DNA of 64,000 nt from Massilia sp. YIM B02443 (GCF_030411955.1 NZ_JASNRA010000006.1:175484-239483), one strand, 5' to 3'. Positions 29,547 through 38,850 are shown, counted from the stretch's first letter. Translations and numbers: made by a program. Notes: generated by a model from the letters alone, not told the origin.

Positions 29547-30596
29547 TCAACGCCGGGTGCGGAAGAAGCGCATCATCTCGCGGCTGGCGTCCGGCCCGCG
29601 GCCGTCGGTATAGCTGCCGCGCGCATTGCCGCCGAACCAGGCGTGGCCGGCGCCGTGCACCAGCCAATGTTCCGCATGCAAGATGCCATCGTCGCCGGGA
29701 TACACGGTGCGCGTGTAGGCATGCCCGTCCGGTACCCGTCCCGGCTCTGCCGTGCCCGCTTGCGCCAGGTGGCGCACCAGTTCGTCGCCGTTGGCCGGAT
29801 GCACGGTGGTGTCGCGGTCGCCATGGAACACGATGATCGGCAGCGCCCGTCCCGGCGCCTGGGCGCGCCGGAAATCCCCCTTCATCGCCGCCAGCGCCGA
29901 CGGCAGGTCGTGCGCCGAGGCAAACGGCAGGCCGGAATGCACGCCCACCGCCGCGTACAGGTCCGGGTACAGCGTGCCCATGATGGTCGCCATCGCGCCG
30001 CCGGCGGAGAGGCCGGCCACATAGACCTGGCTTGGGTCGACCGCGTGGTGGTCCATGATCTGCAGCGTCATGCCGGCGATGATCGACGGTTCGCCCTGGT
30101 CGCGGCGCTGGTCGACCGCGTTGAACCAGTTCCAGCAGCGCGAAGAATTGGCGCTGCCGCTTTGCGCGGGATATAGCACCAGGCAGCCGATTTCGTCGGC
30201 CAGCAGGTTCATGCCGGTGCCCTTGGCAAAGTCGTCCGGATCCTGGCCGCAGCCGTGCAGCATGACCACCAGCGGCACCGGCGAACGGGTATAGCTGGCC
30301 GGAACGTATAACTTGTAGTCGCGGCGTCCGGCCGCGTTGGCGTAGCTGCCGTCGATGAAGCGGCCGGCCTGTACCGCGCGCGCAGCCGTTGCCGAACTCG
30401 CTCCCGCGAACGCCGCATCCGGTGGCGCGGCAAAGTCGCGCATCTGTTGTTGCATCTGGTAGTTGGCTTCGCGCTGGATGGCGCTGACGTTTTGCATTGC
30501 CTGCCGTACCGCGGCGCCGGGGCTGACGCGACCGACATTCCAGAGCGAGCGTGTGGCGCTGCGCATTTGCGCAAGCAGTTTCCGATTGATCTTCAT
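29547..30596 (-). CDS. PHB-depolymerase-family esterase (LpqC type)
   Basis: 349 aa alpha/beta hydrolase with VMLHGCGQDPDDFA (oxyanion region), the nucleophile elbow VAGLSAGGAMAT, and a C-terminal His region (WLVHGAGHAWFGG). These are marks of the esterase_phb / depolymerase family, which acts on PHB oligomers, feruloyl or acetyl-xylan esters. AAAGGAGAAGCG precedes ATG 30596. An N-terminal basic segment without a clear signal peptide leaves localisation open. phaA/phaB in the same window make a polyester link plausible but unproven. Confidence 0.85.
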   Translation of the reverse strand: MKINRKLLAQMRSATRSLWNVGRVSPGAAVRQAMQNVSAIQREANYQMQQQMRDFAAPPDAAFAGASSATAARAVQAGRFIDGSYANAAGRRDYKLYVPASYTRSPVPLVVMLHGCGQDPDDFAKGTGMNLLADEIGCLVLYPAQSGSANSSRCWNWFNAVDQRRDQGEPSIIAGMTLQIMDHHAVDPSQVYVAGLSAGGAMATIMGTLYPDLYAAVGVHSGLPFASAHDLPSALAAMKGDFRRAQAPGRALPIIVFHGDRDTTVHPANGDELVRHLAQAGTAEPGRVPDGHAYTRTVYPGDDGILHAEHWLVHGAGHAWFGGNARGSYTDGRGPDASREMMRFFRTRR

Positions 30597-30755
30597 CGCT
30601 TCTCCTTTTGTGCACTGCACCATCAGCAATGTCGGGGCAAAAGCTTACACGAACCTTGCACGCGTTGCAGGACTGCCCGTCCGGATTCGCCGGCCGTATG
30701 CCCGGATGGGCGATAATGCCGCTTCCAGTGCACCTCAGATTCATCACTCGACCAC

Positions 30756-30950
30756 ATGGCACCCGAACTGCAATCCCCCGTTCCTTCTCCCTGCATCAAC
30801 GTGTGCGAGATGGCGCCGGACACCGGCCTGTGCCGCGGCTGCCTGCGCACGATCGACGAGATCGTAGCCTGGGGCGGGGCCAGCGAGGACGAGAAACGCG
30901 CGGTGTGGACCGAGATCCACCGGCGCGAAGCCGCCATCGGGTGGGACTGA
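30756..30950 (+). CDS. DUF1289-family small protein
   Basis: 64 aa. Contains the family core SPCINVCEMAPDTGLCRGCLRTIDEI with four spaced cysteines and the following W.. and R-rich helix (EKRAVWTEIHRR). Probably binds a metal; function not known. It precedes a nitronate monooxygenase gene by about 100 bp. Confidence 0.85.
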   Translation: MAPELQSPVPSPCINVCEMAPDTGLCRGCLRTIDEIVAWGGASEDEKRAVWTEIHRREAAIGWD

Positions 30951-31054
30951 TGGCGGCATGATGCTTTAGAAGCAAAAATCTAGCACGACCGTTCTTTTCC
31001 CGGGCTATCATGCCGGCAGAAGATCCGATCAACCGACCATCGAAAGCCCGCTCC

Positions 31055-32008
31055 ATGACGATGCCCACCGCGCTGCAAAACCTGTCCCTTCCCGTCATCG
31101 CTTCGCCGATGTTCATCGCCAGCGGTCCCGCGCTGGTGGCGGCCCAGTGCAAGGCCGGCATCGTCGGCTCGTTCCCGGCCCTGAACGCACGTCCGGCCGA
31201 GCAGCTCGATGTCTGGCTCACCGACCTGCAGCGCGAGCTGGCCGACTACGCCGCCGCCAATCCGGGCGCCAGGGTCGGCCCGATCGCGGTCAACCAGATC
31301 GTGCATCAGTCGAACGACCGGCTGGCGCATGACGTCGAGGTCTGCGTCAAGCACCAGGTGCCGATCATCATCTCGTCGCTGCGCGCGCCGCCGCAGGAGA
31401 TGCTGGACGCGGTGCATTCGTACGGCGGCATCGTGCTGCACGACGTGGTCTCGATCCGCCACGCCGAGAAGGCGCTGGAAGCGGGCGTGGACGGCCTGAT
31501 CCTGGTGGCGGCCGGCGCCGGCGGCCACGCGGGCGCGCTGTCGCCGTTCGCGCTGGTGGGCGAGGTGCGCAAGTTCTTCCAGGGCCCGGTCGCGCTGTCC
31601 GGTTCGATCGCCACCGGCGACGCGATCCTGGCGGCGCAGGCGATGGGCGCCGACTTCGCCTACATCGGTTCGCGCTGGCTGGCCACGCAGGAGTCGAACG
31701 TCAGCGACGGCTACCGCGAGGCGATCGTCGAATCGAACGCGGCGGACGTGGTGTACACCAACCTGTTCACCGGCGTGCACGGCAACTACCTGAAGAAATC
31801 GATCGTGGCGGCGGGGCTGGATCCGGACAACCTGCCGCAGTCGGACAAGAGCAAGATGAGCTTCGGCTCGGGTTCGGCCAAGGCCTGGCGCGACATCTGG
31901 GGCGCGGGGCAGGGCGTGGGGCTGATGAACGACGTGCCGACGGTGGCGCAGATGGTCGAGCGCTTGACGCAGGAATACGCGGCGGCGCGCGCGCGGCTGG
32001 CGCTGTAA
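31055..32008 (+). CDS. Nitronate monooxygenase (2-nitropropane dioxygenase family)
   Basis: FMN-dependent TIM-barrel enzyme oxidising alkyl nitronates, 317 aa. Family marks: LPVIASPMFIASGPALVAA, VGSFPALNARP, the His-containing GAGGHAGALSPFALV (catalytic His) and FAYIGSRWLAT. Two ATG codons (31055, 31061) are possible; the frame remains open to 31010. The exact substrate is unknown. A convergent hairpin terminator lies 13 bp after the stop. Confidence 0.9.
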   Translation: MTMPTALQNLSLPVIASPMFIASGPALVAAQCKAGIVGSFPALNARPAEQLDVWLTDLQRELADYAAANPGARVGPIAVNQIVHQSNDRLAHDVEVCVKHQVPIIISSLRAPPQEMLDAVHSYGGIVLHDVVSIRHAEKALEAGVDGLILVAAGAGGHAGALSPFALVGEVRKFFQGPVALSGSIATGDAILAAQAMGADFAYIGSRWLATQESNVSDGYREAIVESNAADVVYTNLFTGVHGNYLKKSIVAAGLDPDNLPQSDKSKMSFGSGSAKAWRDIWGAGQGVGLMNDVPTVAQMVERLTQEYAAARARLAL

Positions 32009-32020
32009 GACAGCGTTCGA

Positions 32021-32051
32021 TTGCGCGGTGGCGCCTCGCACCACCGCGCAA
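32021..32051. terminator. Bidirectional hairpin between the nitronate monooxygenase and hpt
   Basis: Perfect 11-bp stem TTGCGCGGTGG / CCACCGCGCAA around a 9-nt loop, in the 49-bp gap between two convergent genes. Only short A/T runs flank it. Confidence 0.6.
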
Positions 32052-32057
32052 AACGCT

Positions 32058-32642
32058 TTATTCGTCGCGCTTCAAATCCTCGGGCCGGATCGTCCACAGG
32101 CCCGGCAGGTTGCGCCAGTACCCATACACGTCCATCCCGAACCCGACCACGAACTGGTTCGGCAGCGACAATCCTACCAGGTCGGCCTGGATCGGCTTCT
32201 TGCGCCCCAGGTCCTTGTCCGCGAACACCGCGATGATCACTTCCGCCGCGCCCATGTCGAGCAGGCGCTGCTTCACGTGGGCCAGGGTCTCGCCTTCGTC
32301 CAGGATGTCGTCGACCAGGATGATGATGCGCCCCGCCACGTTCTGGCGCGGCACCACTTTCCACACCAGCTCACCGCCGCGGTCTTCGTCGCCGTAGCGG
32401 CTGACGTGGATGTAGTCGAAGTCGAGCGGGAACGACAGTTGCGGCAGCAGATGGCCGGTGAACACCACCGCGCCGCCCATCACCCCCAGCACCAGCGGGA
32501 ATTCGGTGGAGTCGGCGGCGCCGAAGCGGGCGTTGAGACTGTCGGCGACGCGTGTCACGGCGTCTTGTACTCCCTTGGGATCGACGATCTGGGTGGCGTT
32601 GGCCAGCAGCGCGCGGGCGCGCTCGTGATGGAAATCGTGCAT
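32058..32642 (-). CDS. hpt: Hypoxanthine-guanine phosphoribosyltransferase
   Basis: Purine salvage, 194 aa. The PRPP-binding signature is RIIILVDDILDEGETLA (about 110-126) and the substrate region is VGFGMDVYGYWRNLPG. The pattern VMGGAVVFTGHLLPQL is typical of the HPT-like family used in Burkholderiales. ATG 32642 gives MHDFHHERARALL; the frame is open further upstream. Divergent from the aminopeptidase gene with a 178-bp gap. Confidence 0.93.
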   Translation of the reverse strand: MHDFHHERARALLANATQIVDPKGVQDAVTRVADSLNARFGAADSTEFPLVLGVMGGAVVFTGHLLPQLSFPLDFDYIHVSRYGDEDRGGELVWKVVPRQNVAGRIIILVDDILDEGETLAHVKQRLLDMGAAEVIIAVFADKDLGRKKPIQADLVGLSLPNQFVVGFGMDVYGYWRNLPGLWTIRPEDLKRDE

Positions 32643-32820
32643 GGGGCTTGAAAGGCAGTTGATTGCCAGGCCATTATGCGTCATCCCCGGACAAGGCCGC
32701 GTCCCGTTGCCGCGGCTTGTGCTGATACGCGTGATGTCATGGCGCAATGATCGAACGCGCCACAGGCGGGCATTGCGGCGTATCATACGTGGCTTGGAAA
32801 ACTCAGCGAAGCACCAGGCC

Positions 32821-34638
32821 ATGCCCAATCACGATCTCCAGACCGCCCGCACCAACCGCCTCGCGCAGCTGCGCGCCGCCATGGCGCAGCACGGCGTCGA
32901 CGCCGTCATCGTCCCGTCGAGCGACCCGCACCTGTCGGAATACCTGCCCGGCCACTGGAAGGGCCGCGAATGGCTGTCCGACTTCACCGGCTCGGTCGGC
33001 ACCTTCATCGCCACCTTTGACTTCGCCGGCGTCTGGACCGATGGCCGCTACTGGACCCAGGCCGAGAGCGAACTGGCCGGCTCCGAGATCGCGCTGATGA
33101 AGATCCCGGGCGCGGCCAGCATGTTGCACGTGGACTGGCTGGCCGCCAACCTGGCCGTCGGCCAGACCGTGGCGGTCGATGCGCGCGTGCTGGGCCTGGC
33201 CGGCGCGCGCCTGCTGGAGACTGCCCTCAAGGCCAAAGGCGTGGTGCTGCGCACCGACATCGATGTGCTGGACGCAGTCTGGAGCGAGCGTCCTGCGCTG
33301 CCGGCGGACGCCATCTTCGAACACCTGCCGCCGTTCGCCAGCGTGACCCGCGCCGACAAGCTGGCCGCCACCCGCGCCGCGATGGAAGCGCACGGCGCCG
33401 GCTTTCACTTCATCTCGACGCTCGACGATATCGCTTACCTGTTCAACCTGCGCGGCGCCGACGTCAGCTTCAACCCGGTGTTCCTGGCGCATGCGCTGAT
33501 CGGCCGCGCCGACGCCACCCTGTTCGTCGGCGAAGGAAAAGTACCCGAGGATGTGCGCGCACGCCTCGAAGCCGACGGTGTGCACCTGGCGCCGTACGCC
33601 AACGCCGTGCATGCGCTGCAGTCGCTGCCCGACGGCGCCACGCTGCTGGTCGATCCACGCCGCATCACCGCCGGCATGCGCGCCGCCGTGCCGTACGGCG
33701 TGAACGTGGTCGAGGCGATCAACCCGACCACTTTCGCCAAGTCGAAAAAGCTCGACAGCGAAGCGGTCAACGTGCGCGCCACGATGGAGCAGGACGGCGC
33801 CGCGCTGTGCGCATTCTTCGCGGAGCTCGAGCCGCTGCTGCTTGATGCCCAGCGCCAGCCAATCAACGAAGTCGACATCGACACCCGCATCACCGCGGCC
33901 CGTGCGCGCCGCCCGAATTTCATCAGCCCGAGCTTCTCGACCATCGCCGGCTTCAACAGTAATGGCGCGATCATGCACTACCGCGCCGTGCCCGAAGGCT
34001 GCGCCATCATTGAAGGCGATGGCCTGCTCTTGATCGACTCGGGCGGCCAGTACCTGGGCGGCACCACCGACATCACGCGCGTGATCCCGGTCGGCACGCC
34101 GAGCGACGCGCAGAAGCGCGACTACACGCTGGTCTTGAGGGGCCTGATCAACCTGTCGGCCACGCGCTTCCCGCGCGGCACCCGCGCGCCGCTGCTGGAC
34201 GCGATCGCGCGCGCCCCGATCTGGGCCGCCGGCATCGACTATGGCCACGGCACCGGCCACGGCGTCGGCTACTTCCTGAACGTGCACGAAGGCCCGCAGA
34301 CCATCTCGCCGGCGGTGCCGCCGGATCCGCACACCGCGATGGAGCCGGGCATGATCACCTCGATCGAGCCGGGCATCTATCGTCCTGGCCGCTGGGGCAT
34401 CCGCATCGAAAACCTGGTGCTCAACGAATCGGCGGAGACGACCGAATTCGGCGAGTACCTGGCCTTCGAGACGCTGACCCTGTGCCCGATCGACACCCGC
34501 CCGATCGACAAGTCGCTGCTGCGCGCGGACGAAATCGCGTGGCTCAACGACTACCACGCCACCGTGCGTGCGCGCCTGACACCGCACGTCGAGGGCGCCG
34601 CCTTCGAATGGCTGATGCTGCGCACGGAGGCGATCTGA
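32821..34638 (+). CDS. Xaa-Pro aminopeptidase (aminopeptidase P, long type)
   Basis: 605 aa metallopeptidase of the three-domain XPNPEP1-like type: two creatinase-like domains then the M24 domain. Metal-binding and catalytic motifs seen: IDSGGQYLGGTTDITRV (two Asp), GHGTGHGVGYFLNVHEGP (His), GMITSIEPGIY (Glu) and IRIENLVLNE (Glu). It cleaves N-terminal residues before proline. The frame is open back to 32641, but ATG 32821 begins the typical N-terminus. The next gene begins 1 nt after the stop. Confidence 0.95.
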   Translation: MPNHDLQTARTNRLAQLRAAMAQHGVDAVIVPSSDPHLSEYLPGHWKGREWLSDFTGSVGTFIATFDFAGVWTDGRYWTQAESELAGSEIALMKIPGAASMLHVDWLAANLAVGQTVAVDARVLGLAGARLLETALKAKGVVLRTDIDVLDAVWSERPALPADAIFEHLPPFASVTRADKLAATRAAMEAHGAGFHFISTLDDIAYLFNLRGADVSFNPVFLAHALIGRADATLFVGEGKVPEDVRARLEADGVHLAPYANAVHALQSLPDGATLLVDPRRITAGMRAAVPYGVNVVEAINPTTFAKSKKLDSEAVNVRATMEQDGAALCAFFAELEPLLLDAQRQPINEVDIDTRITAARARRPNFISPSFSTIAGFNSNGAIMHYRAVPEGCAIIEGDGLLLIDSGGQYLGGTTDITRVIPVGTPSDAQKRDYTLVLRGLINLSATRFPRGTRAPLLDAIARAPIWAAGIDYGHGTGHGVGYFLNVHEGPQTISPAVPPDPHTAMEPGMITSIEPGIYRPGRWGIRIENLVLNESAETTEFGEYLAFETLTLCPIDTRPIDKSLLRADEIAWLNDYHATVRARLTPHVEGAAFEWLMLRTEAI

Positions 34639-34639
34639 T

Positions 34640-34900
34640 ATGGCCAGCTCGCGTTCCACCCGCGCAAGCAGCGCCGTCGAGCGCCTGAAACGCCGCACCG
34701 GCAACGCCCTGTGGTCGATGGCGCGCACCGGCGACGGCCTGTTCTTCCTGTCCGAAGCGCCGGGCAGCCCGGCCCTCTGTGCGCCGCTCGAACTGGACGA
34801 CTTCGTCGCCTTCGTGAACGGCCTCGGTCCGCAGGAAGTGCAGCGCATCAGCAAGCACGATGCGGCCTTCGAAAAGCAGCTGGTGCGCAAGAAGCCGTGA
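34640..34900 (+). CDS. Hypothetical protein, 86 aa
   Basis: Starts 1 nt after the aminopeptidase stop, so translation is probably coupled. A basic N-terminus (SRSTRASSAVERLKRRTG) and a basic tail (FEKQLVRKKP) flank a small core (ALWSMARTGDGLFFLSEAPG). No family recognised. Codon use matches its neighbours, and no other strand or frame offers a better gene here. Confidence 0.65.
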   Translation: MASSRSTRASSAVERLKRRTGNALWSMARTGDGLFFLSEAPGSPALCAPLELDDFVAFVNGLGPQEVQRISKHDAAFEKQLVRKKP

Positions 34901-34930
34901 TCGCACCATGAAGCATGACTGGCCGCGCGC

Positions 34931-35674
34931 ATGAGCGAACTTGACCTGATTGCGAGGTACTGGTCGCCGCGCGAGCTGTTCACCAATGGGCTGATCCTGC
35001 TGCACCTGGGCGGCGCGCTGGCGCTCGGCCTGCTGGTCGGCTATGAGCGGGCGTACCACGGCCGCGCGGCCGGCATGCGCACCTATGGCCTGGTGTGCAT
35101 GGCCTCGTGCGCGCTGACCATCCTGGCCGGCTATCCCGACTCCTGGTACGGCGGCCACGTGAGCATGCTGGCGCCGATCGACCCGACCCGCATCATCCAG
35201 GGCGTGGTCACCGGCATCGGCTTCCTCGGCGCCGGCGTGATCATGCGCGAAGGCTTCAACATCAGCGGGCTGACCACGGCGGCCTCGATCTGGGCCTCGT
35301 CCGCGATCGGCGTGTTGATCGGCGTCGGCTTCTACCTGGCGGCGATGGGCCTCGCCTTTCTGTCGGCGATGATCATGATCTACCTGAACCGGCTCGAGAC
35401 CTTCCTGCCGTCGCGCCATGCGGTGGCGGTGCGGATGCGTTTCAAGGGCGGCTTCCTGCCGCGCGAAGAAGCGATCCGGCGCGTGGCGCTCGAGCGCGGC
35501 TACGAGATCGCCGGCAGCTCGCTGACCATCAGCAGCGACGATGGACGCCAGGAATGGCGCTTCGTGGCGCTGGCGCTGTCGCGCAAGAACGGCGCCTCGC
35601 TGTCGACCCTGGCCGGCGAACTGGCCGCCTTCGACGGCGTCGAGGCGTTCCAGCTTTCGCACGCGCGCAACTGA
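34931..35674 (+). CDS. MgtC/SapB-family membrane protein
   Basis: 247 aa. N-terminal half has four to five membrane helices with the family signatures GLLVGYERAYHGRAAGMRTY, GVVTGIGFLGAGVIMREG and GLTTAASIWASSAIGVLIG (about residues 30-125). The C-terminal half is a soluble ACT-like domain. MgtC relatives affect magnesium adaptation and ATP synthase activity in other bacteria; no target can be inferred here. 30 bp after the preceding small gene. Confidence 0.9.
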   Translation: MSELDLIARYWSPRELFTNGLILLHLGGALALGLLVGYERAYHGRAAGMRTYGLVCMASCALTILAGYPDSWYGGHVSMLAPIDPTRIIQGVVTGIGFLGAGVIMREGFNISGLTTAASIWASSAIGVLIGVGFYLAAMGLAFLSAMIMIYLNRLETFLPSRHAVAVRMRFKGGFLPREEAIRRVALERGYEIAGSSLTISSDDGRQEWRFVALALSRKNGASLSTLAGELAAFDGVEAFQLSHARN

Positions 35675-35724
35675 AGCCGCGCCACGCGACCACACGACAC
35701 AATAACAATCCAACGGGGTAATCC

Positions 35725-36303
35725 ATGGATGCTCAAGAAGTACTCGATTTCTGGTTCCTGCCAACGACTGACGCCGGCTACGGCAAGCAGCGCATGGAAT
35801 GGTTCCGCAAGGACGACGGTTTCGACGCCGCGATCCGGACCCGCTTCGGCGCGGCGATCGGCCAAGCCGCGGCGGGCGGCCTGCGCGAATGGGACGAACA
35901 AGGTCCGCGCGGGGTGCTGGCGCGCATCCTGGTGCTCGACCAGTTCACCCGCAATGCCCATCGCGGCACGCCGGAATCGTTCGCCGGCGACCCGCTGGCG
36001 CTCGCCGCGGCGCGCCAGCTGGTCGACAGCGGCGCCCACCTGGCCTTGAGCCCGGTCGAGCGCCAGTTCGTCTACATGCCGTTCGAGCACGCGGAAGACG
36101 CACGCATGCAGGAGCGCGCGGTGGAACTGTTCACCGAGCTGGCGGCCAGCCACGAAGGCTTCAACGAGGCGCTCGACTATGCGCACCGCCACCGCGGCGT
36201 GATCGCGCGCTTCGGCCGCTTCCCGCACCGTAACCCGATCCTGGGCCGCGCCTCGACGCCGGAAGAGCAGGACTACCTGAGCCAGCCGGGCGCGGGGTTC
36301 TGA
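35725..36303 (+). CDS. DUF924-family protein
   Basis: 192 aa. Starts MDAQEVLDFWFLP and shows RILVLDQFTRNAHRG, VYMPFEHAED and RFGRFPHRNPILGR, all hallmarks of the DUF924 family (TPR-like helical fold). Biochemical role unknown. The stop shares one base with the start of the next gene, indicating coupling. Confidence 0.9.
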   Translation: MDAQEVLDFWFLPTTDAGYGKQRMEWFRKDDGFDAAIRTRFGAAIGQAAAGGLREWDEQGPRGVLARILVLDQFTRNAHRGTPESFAGDPLALAAARQLVDSGAHLALSPVERQFVYMPFEHAEDARMQERAVELFTELAASHEGFNEALDYAHRHRGVIARFGRFPHRNPILGRASTPEEQDYLSQPGAGF

Positions 36304-37133
36304 TGGCATCGAGTCTGAACCTGGTCGGCGCCGGCCACGTCGGCCGCGTGCTGGGGCGCCTGTTCGCGCAGCACGGCGTGTTCGCGCTGCACGACGTGCT
36401 GACCCGCTCGCAGTCCAGCGCCCATGCGGCGATCGGCTTCATCGGCGCCGGCCGTGCTGCCGGCAGTGTCGCCGCGATGCGTCCGGCGCGCGTGTGGCTG
36501 CTGGCGGTGAGCGACGACCAGATCGCGCCTGCGTGCGCGGCGCTGGCCGAAGCGCATGACCTGCAGGGCGCGGTGGTGCTCCACTGCAGCGGCGCCAGGG
36601 CTTCAAACGAACTGCAGGCGGCGCGTGCGCGCGGTGCGCTGGTGGCCAGCGTGCACCCGGTCCGCAGTTTCGCCGACCCGGACGCGGTGGCGCGCGACTT
36701 CGGCGGCACCTACTGCGGCATCGAAGGCGACGCCGAGGCGCTGGCGCTGCTCATCCCCGCCTTCGAGGCGATCGGGGCGCGCACGGTGGCGATCGACGCC
36801 GCCGCCAAGACGGTCTATCACGCGGCCGCCGTGTTCGCGTCGAACTACCTGGTCACGGTGCTCGACGCCGCGCTGCGCGCCTACCAGGCGGCCGGCGTGC
36901 CGGAAGACGTGGCGCGCGAACTGGCGCGCCCGCTCGCCAGCGAAAGCATGGCCAACGTGTTCCGCCTCGGTCCCGCGGCGGCGCTGAGCGGCCCGGTGGC
37001 GCGCGGCGACATGGCGACCGTGGCGCGCCAGCAGGACGCGCTGGCGGCCTGGGATGCGCCCACCGGCGCGCTGTACGCGGCGCTGGTGCCGCCGACCGAG
37101 GACCTGGCGCGGCGTAAACGCGCGGGCAATTGA
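36303..37133 (+). CDS. Rossmann-fold DUF2520 protein
   Basis: 276 aa. N-terminal nucleotide-binding NLVGAGHVGRVLGRLF, then VVLHCSGARASNEL and VASVHPVRSFADP, and a C-terminal DUF2520 helical domain beginning around YHAAAVFASNYLV. Related in fold to ketopantoate and proline-type reductases; the substrate is unknown. Overlaps the DUF924 gene by one base. Confidence 0.9.
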   Translation: MASSLNLVGAGHVGRVLGRLFAQHGVFALHDVLTRSQSSAHAAIGFIGAGRAAGSVAAMRPARVWLLAVSDDQIAPACAALAEAHDLQGAVVLHCSGARASNELQAARARGALVASVHPVRSFADPDAVARDFGGTYCGIEGDAEALALLIPAFEAIGARTVAIDAAAKTVYHAAAVFASNYLVTVLDAALRAYQAAGVPEDVARELARPLASESMANVFRLGPAAALSGPVARGDMATVARQQDALAAWDAPTGALYAALVPPTEDLARRKRAGN

Positions 37134-37190
37134 GCCCTGGGCTGTCACTGGAGACGCCGGCTGGCATTCTTATTGGGATAAGGAAACGAT

Positions 37191-37568
37191 ATGCTGTTGA
37201 CGGCGTGGACCACCCTGGCGGTACTGGGCGTGTATTTCTGGACCTGGGGCATGGCGGCGCGCGCACGCATTGTGCACCGGGTGCCGGCGCCCTCGATGGA
37301 GGGGCCGGAAGGTTTCCTGCGCGCGCACCGGGTGCAGATGAACACGCTCGAGATGCTGCCGTTGGTGCTGGTGCCGTTGTGGCTGTGCGCCATGTTCACC
37401 GGCGACCTGTGGGCGGCGGGTGGCGGACTGGTGTGGTGCGTGGCGCGCATCATGTATGCGCTGGGCTATTACCGCGACCCGGCACAGCGCGAAAAAGGCT
37501 TCATTTTGGGCATGCTCGCTTGCGCAATGTTAATTGGCGCCACAATGTGTGGTCTATTGGTGCGATAA
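37191..37568 (+). CDS. MAPEG-family membrane protein
   Basis: 125 aa with four hydrophobic segments and the MAPEG motif RAHRVQMNTLEMLPLVLV between helices 1 and 2 (family pattern: Arg and Asn-Glu on the cytosolic side). Bacterial members are small membrane proteins related to glutathione transferases; function not assigned. Confidence 0.87.
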   Translation: MLLTAWTTLAVLGVYFWTWGMAARARIVHRVPAPSMEGPEGFLRAHRVQMNTLEMLPLVLVPLWLCAMFTGDLWAAGGGLVWCVARIMYALGYYRDPAQREKGFILGMLACAMLIGATMCGLLVR

Positions 37569-37689
37569 CTCGAAGAAACTGCAGACAATCATCGACAAAG
37601 TTCCCGTATGGAAATAAGCTTGAGGGCTGACCAACCAACAAGCATATCGCGCATGGCCCCGAGGGTTACCCGCGCGACAGGAGAACGAC

Positions 37690-38052
37690 ATGTTGTTTCT
37701 GAAAAGCACGAGTGTGACCAAGGCCCCCGGGGTCTATGAAGTCGACGTCGCGGCCAAACCGCCCGGCAAGACCTTCGGCGTGTTCCTGGCCACCGACCCG
37801 GACAATCCACCACACGCCCTGCTCGCCGGCCTGGCCGAACTGGGCTTCGCCACTATCCACCAACAAAGCTATGTCCACCGCGACAAGGGCAAGGTACTCG
37901 ACCTGCACTTCCAGAAAGACGGCACCGACATGTTCAAGGGCTGGAAAGCGGAAGAATGCAGCGCCAACCTGGCGGCAATCGATTCGCTGTTCGGCAATGT
38001 CGGCATCAAGGTCGAGCCGCGTGTGATGAGCCTGGCGGAAGCCTACGCCTGA
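37690..38052 (+). CDS. Hypothetical protein, 120 aa
   Basis: Good ribosome binding site (GACAGGAGAACGAC) 5 nt before the ATG. Soluble-looking alpha/beta composition with MLFLKSTSVTKAPGVYEVDV and FKGWKAEECSANLAAIDSLFG. No membrane segment, signal peptide or recognised motif. Single Cys. A REP-like hairpin lies 75 bp after the stop. Confidence 0.7.
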   Translation: MLFLKSTSVTKAPGVYEVDVAAKPPGKTFGVFLATDPDNPPHALLAGLAELGFATIHQQSYVHRDKGKVLDLHFQKDGTDMFKGWKAEECSANLAAIDSLFGNVGIKVEPRVMSLAEAYA

Positions 38053-38126
38053 TCCACCGCCACGGTTGAAAGCCTGAGCGGCCGATCTCGTCGAACCACG
38101 TCGGTTCACGATAAGTCGTACCATGA

Positions 38127-38160
38127 GAACGTCGTTCCCGCGAAAGCAGGAGCGACGTTT
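38127..38160. repeat. REP-like hairpin (CGTCGTTCCCGC type) before alkB
   Basis: AACGTCGTTCCCGC-GAAA-GCAGGAGCGACGTT folds into a stem of about 14 pairs with two mismatches and a GAAA tetraloop, followed by TTTT. Same class as the CGTCATCCCCGC palindrome at 39589. It could also terminate the upstream gene. Confidence 0.6.
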
Positions 38161-38192
38161 TGTCGTTCACGGATTTCGTTATCGGAAGCATC

Positions 38193-38789
38193 TTGGATCT
38201 ATTCGCCATAGACACCTCTCTGACGCCCATCCCTCTCGAGGACGGCGAACTGGCCTGGCTGGCACAACTCCCGCTCCCCTGGTCCAACGCCGACGTCATG
38301 GCGCGCCTGATGCAGGAAACCGACTGGCGCGAAGAAACCATCGTCGTCTACGGCAAGCGCCACCTGCAGCCGCGCCTGAGCGCGTGGTATGGCGACGCCG
38401 CGTATACCTATTCCGGCTTGCGCCTTGACCCGGCGCCATTCACGCCGCTGCTGGAAACCCTGCGCACGGCAGTCCAGGACGCTACCGGCCACCGTTTCAA
38501 CAGCGTCTTGCTGAACCTGTATCGCAACGAACGCGACAGCATGGGCATGCATAGCGACGACGAACCCGAGCTTGGTCCCGCACCGGTGATCGCGTCGCTC
38601 AGTTTCGGCGCCGCCCGCACTTTCATCCTGAAGCATAAACACAAAAAAAAAACAGTCCGCCTGGCGCTTACCGATGGCAGTCTGTTGTTGATGTCAGGCT
38701 CTACGCAGAGATATTGGTTGCATGGGGTAAATAAAACAACGCGACCGTTACAAGCTCGCCTCAACCTAACTTTCAGGAAAATCGGCTAA
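38193..38789 (+). CDS. alkB: AlkB-family 2-oxoglutarate/Fe(II)-dependent dioxygenase
   Basis: Oxidative demethylase of alkylated DNA/RNA bases. Iron ligands: His and Asp in MGMHSDDEPE and His in YWLHGVNK; the 2-oxoglutarate Arg pair is in RPLQARLNLTFR. LLNLYRNERDSMGMH is the family core. The frame opens at TTG 38160, but that start has its ribosome site inside a hairpin; TTG 38193 after GGAAG gives a 198 aa protein beginning M-DLFAIDTSL, close to the usual AlkB N-terminus (MLDLFAD in E. coli). The start is therefore uncertain by 11 codons. Confidence 0.88.
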   Translation: MDLFAIDTSLTPIPLEDGELAWLAQLPLPWSNADVMARLMQETDWREETIVVYGKRHLQPRLSAWYGDAAYTYSGLRLDPAPFTPLLETLRTAVQDATGHRFNSVLLNLYRNERDSMGMHSDDEPELGPAPVIASLSFGAARTFILKHKHKKKTVRLALTDGSLLLMSGSTQRYWLHGVNKTTRPLQARLNLTFRKIG

Positions 38790-38824
38790 AACACGTTTAA
38801 TTCCTACCATTGCGCTGACAATTT

Positions 38825-38850
38825 AAGTAACTGACGGGTCAGTAAGTTAC
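38825..38850. promoter_or_regulatory. Inverted-repeat operator candidate upstream of the beta-barrel gene
   Basis: Centred on ACTGAC-GG-GTCAGT (38830-38843) with extended arms AAGTA and AAGTTAC. The geometry resembles TetR-family operators. It lies about 120 bp before the barrel gene start. Confidence 0.4.
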
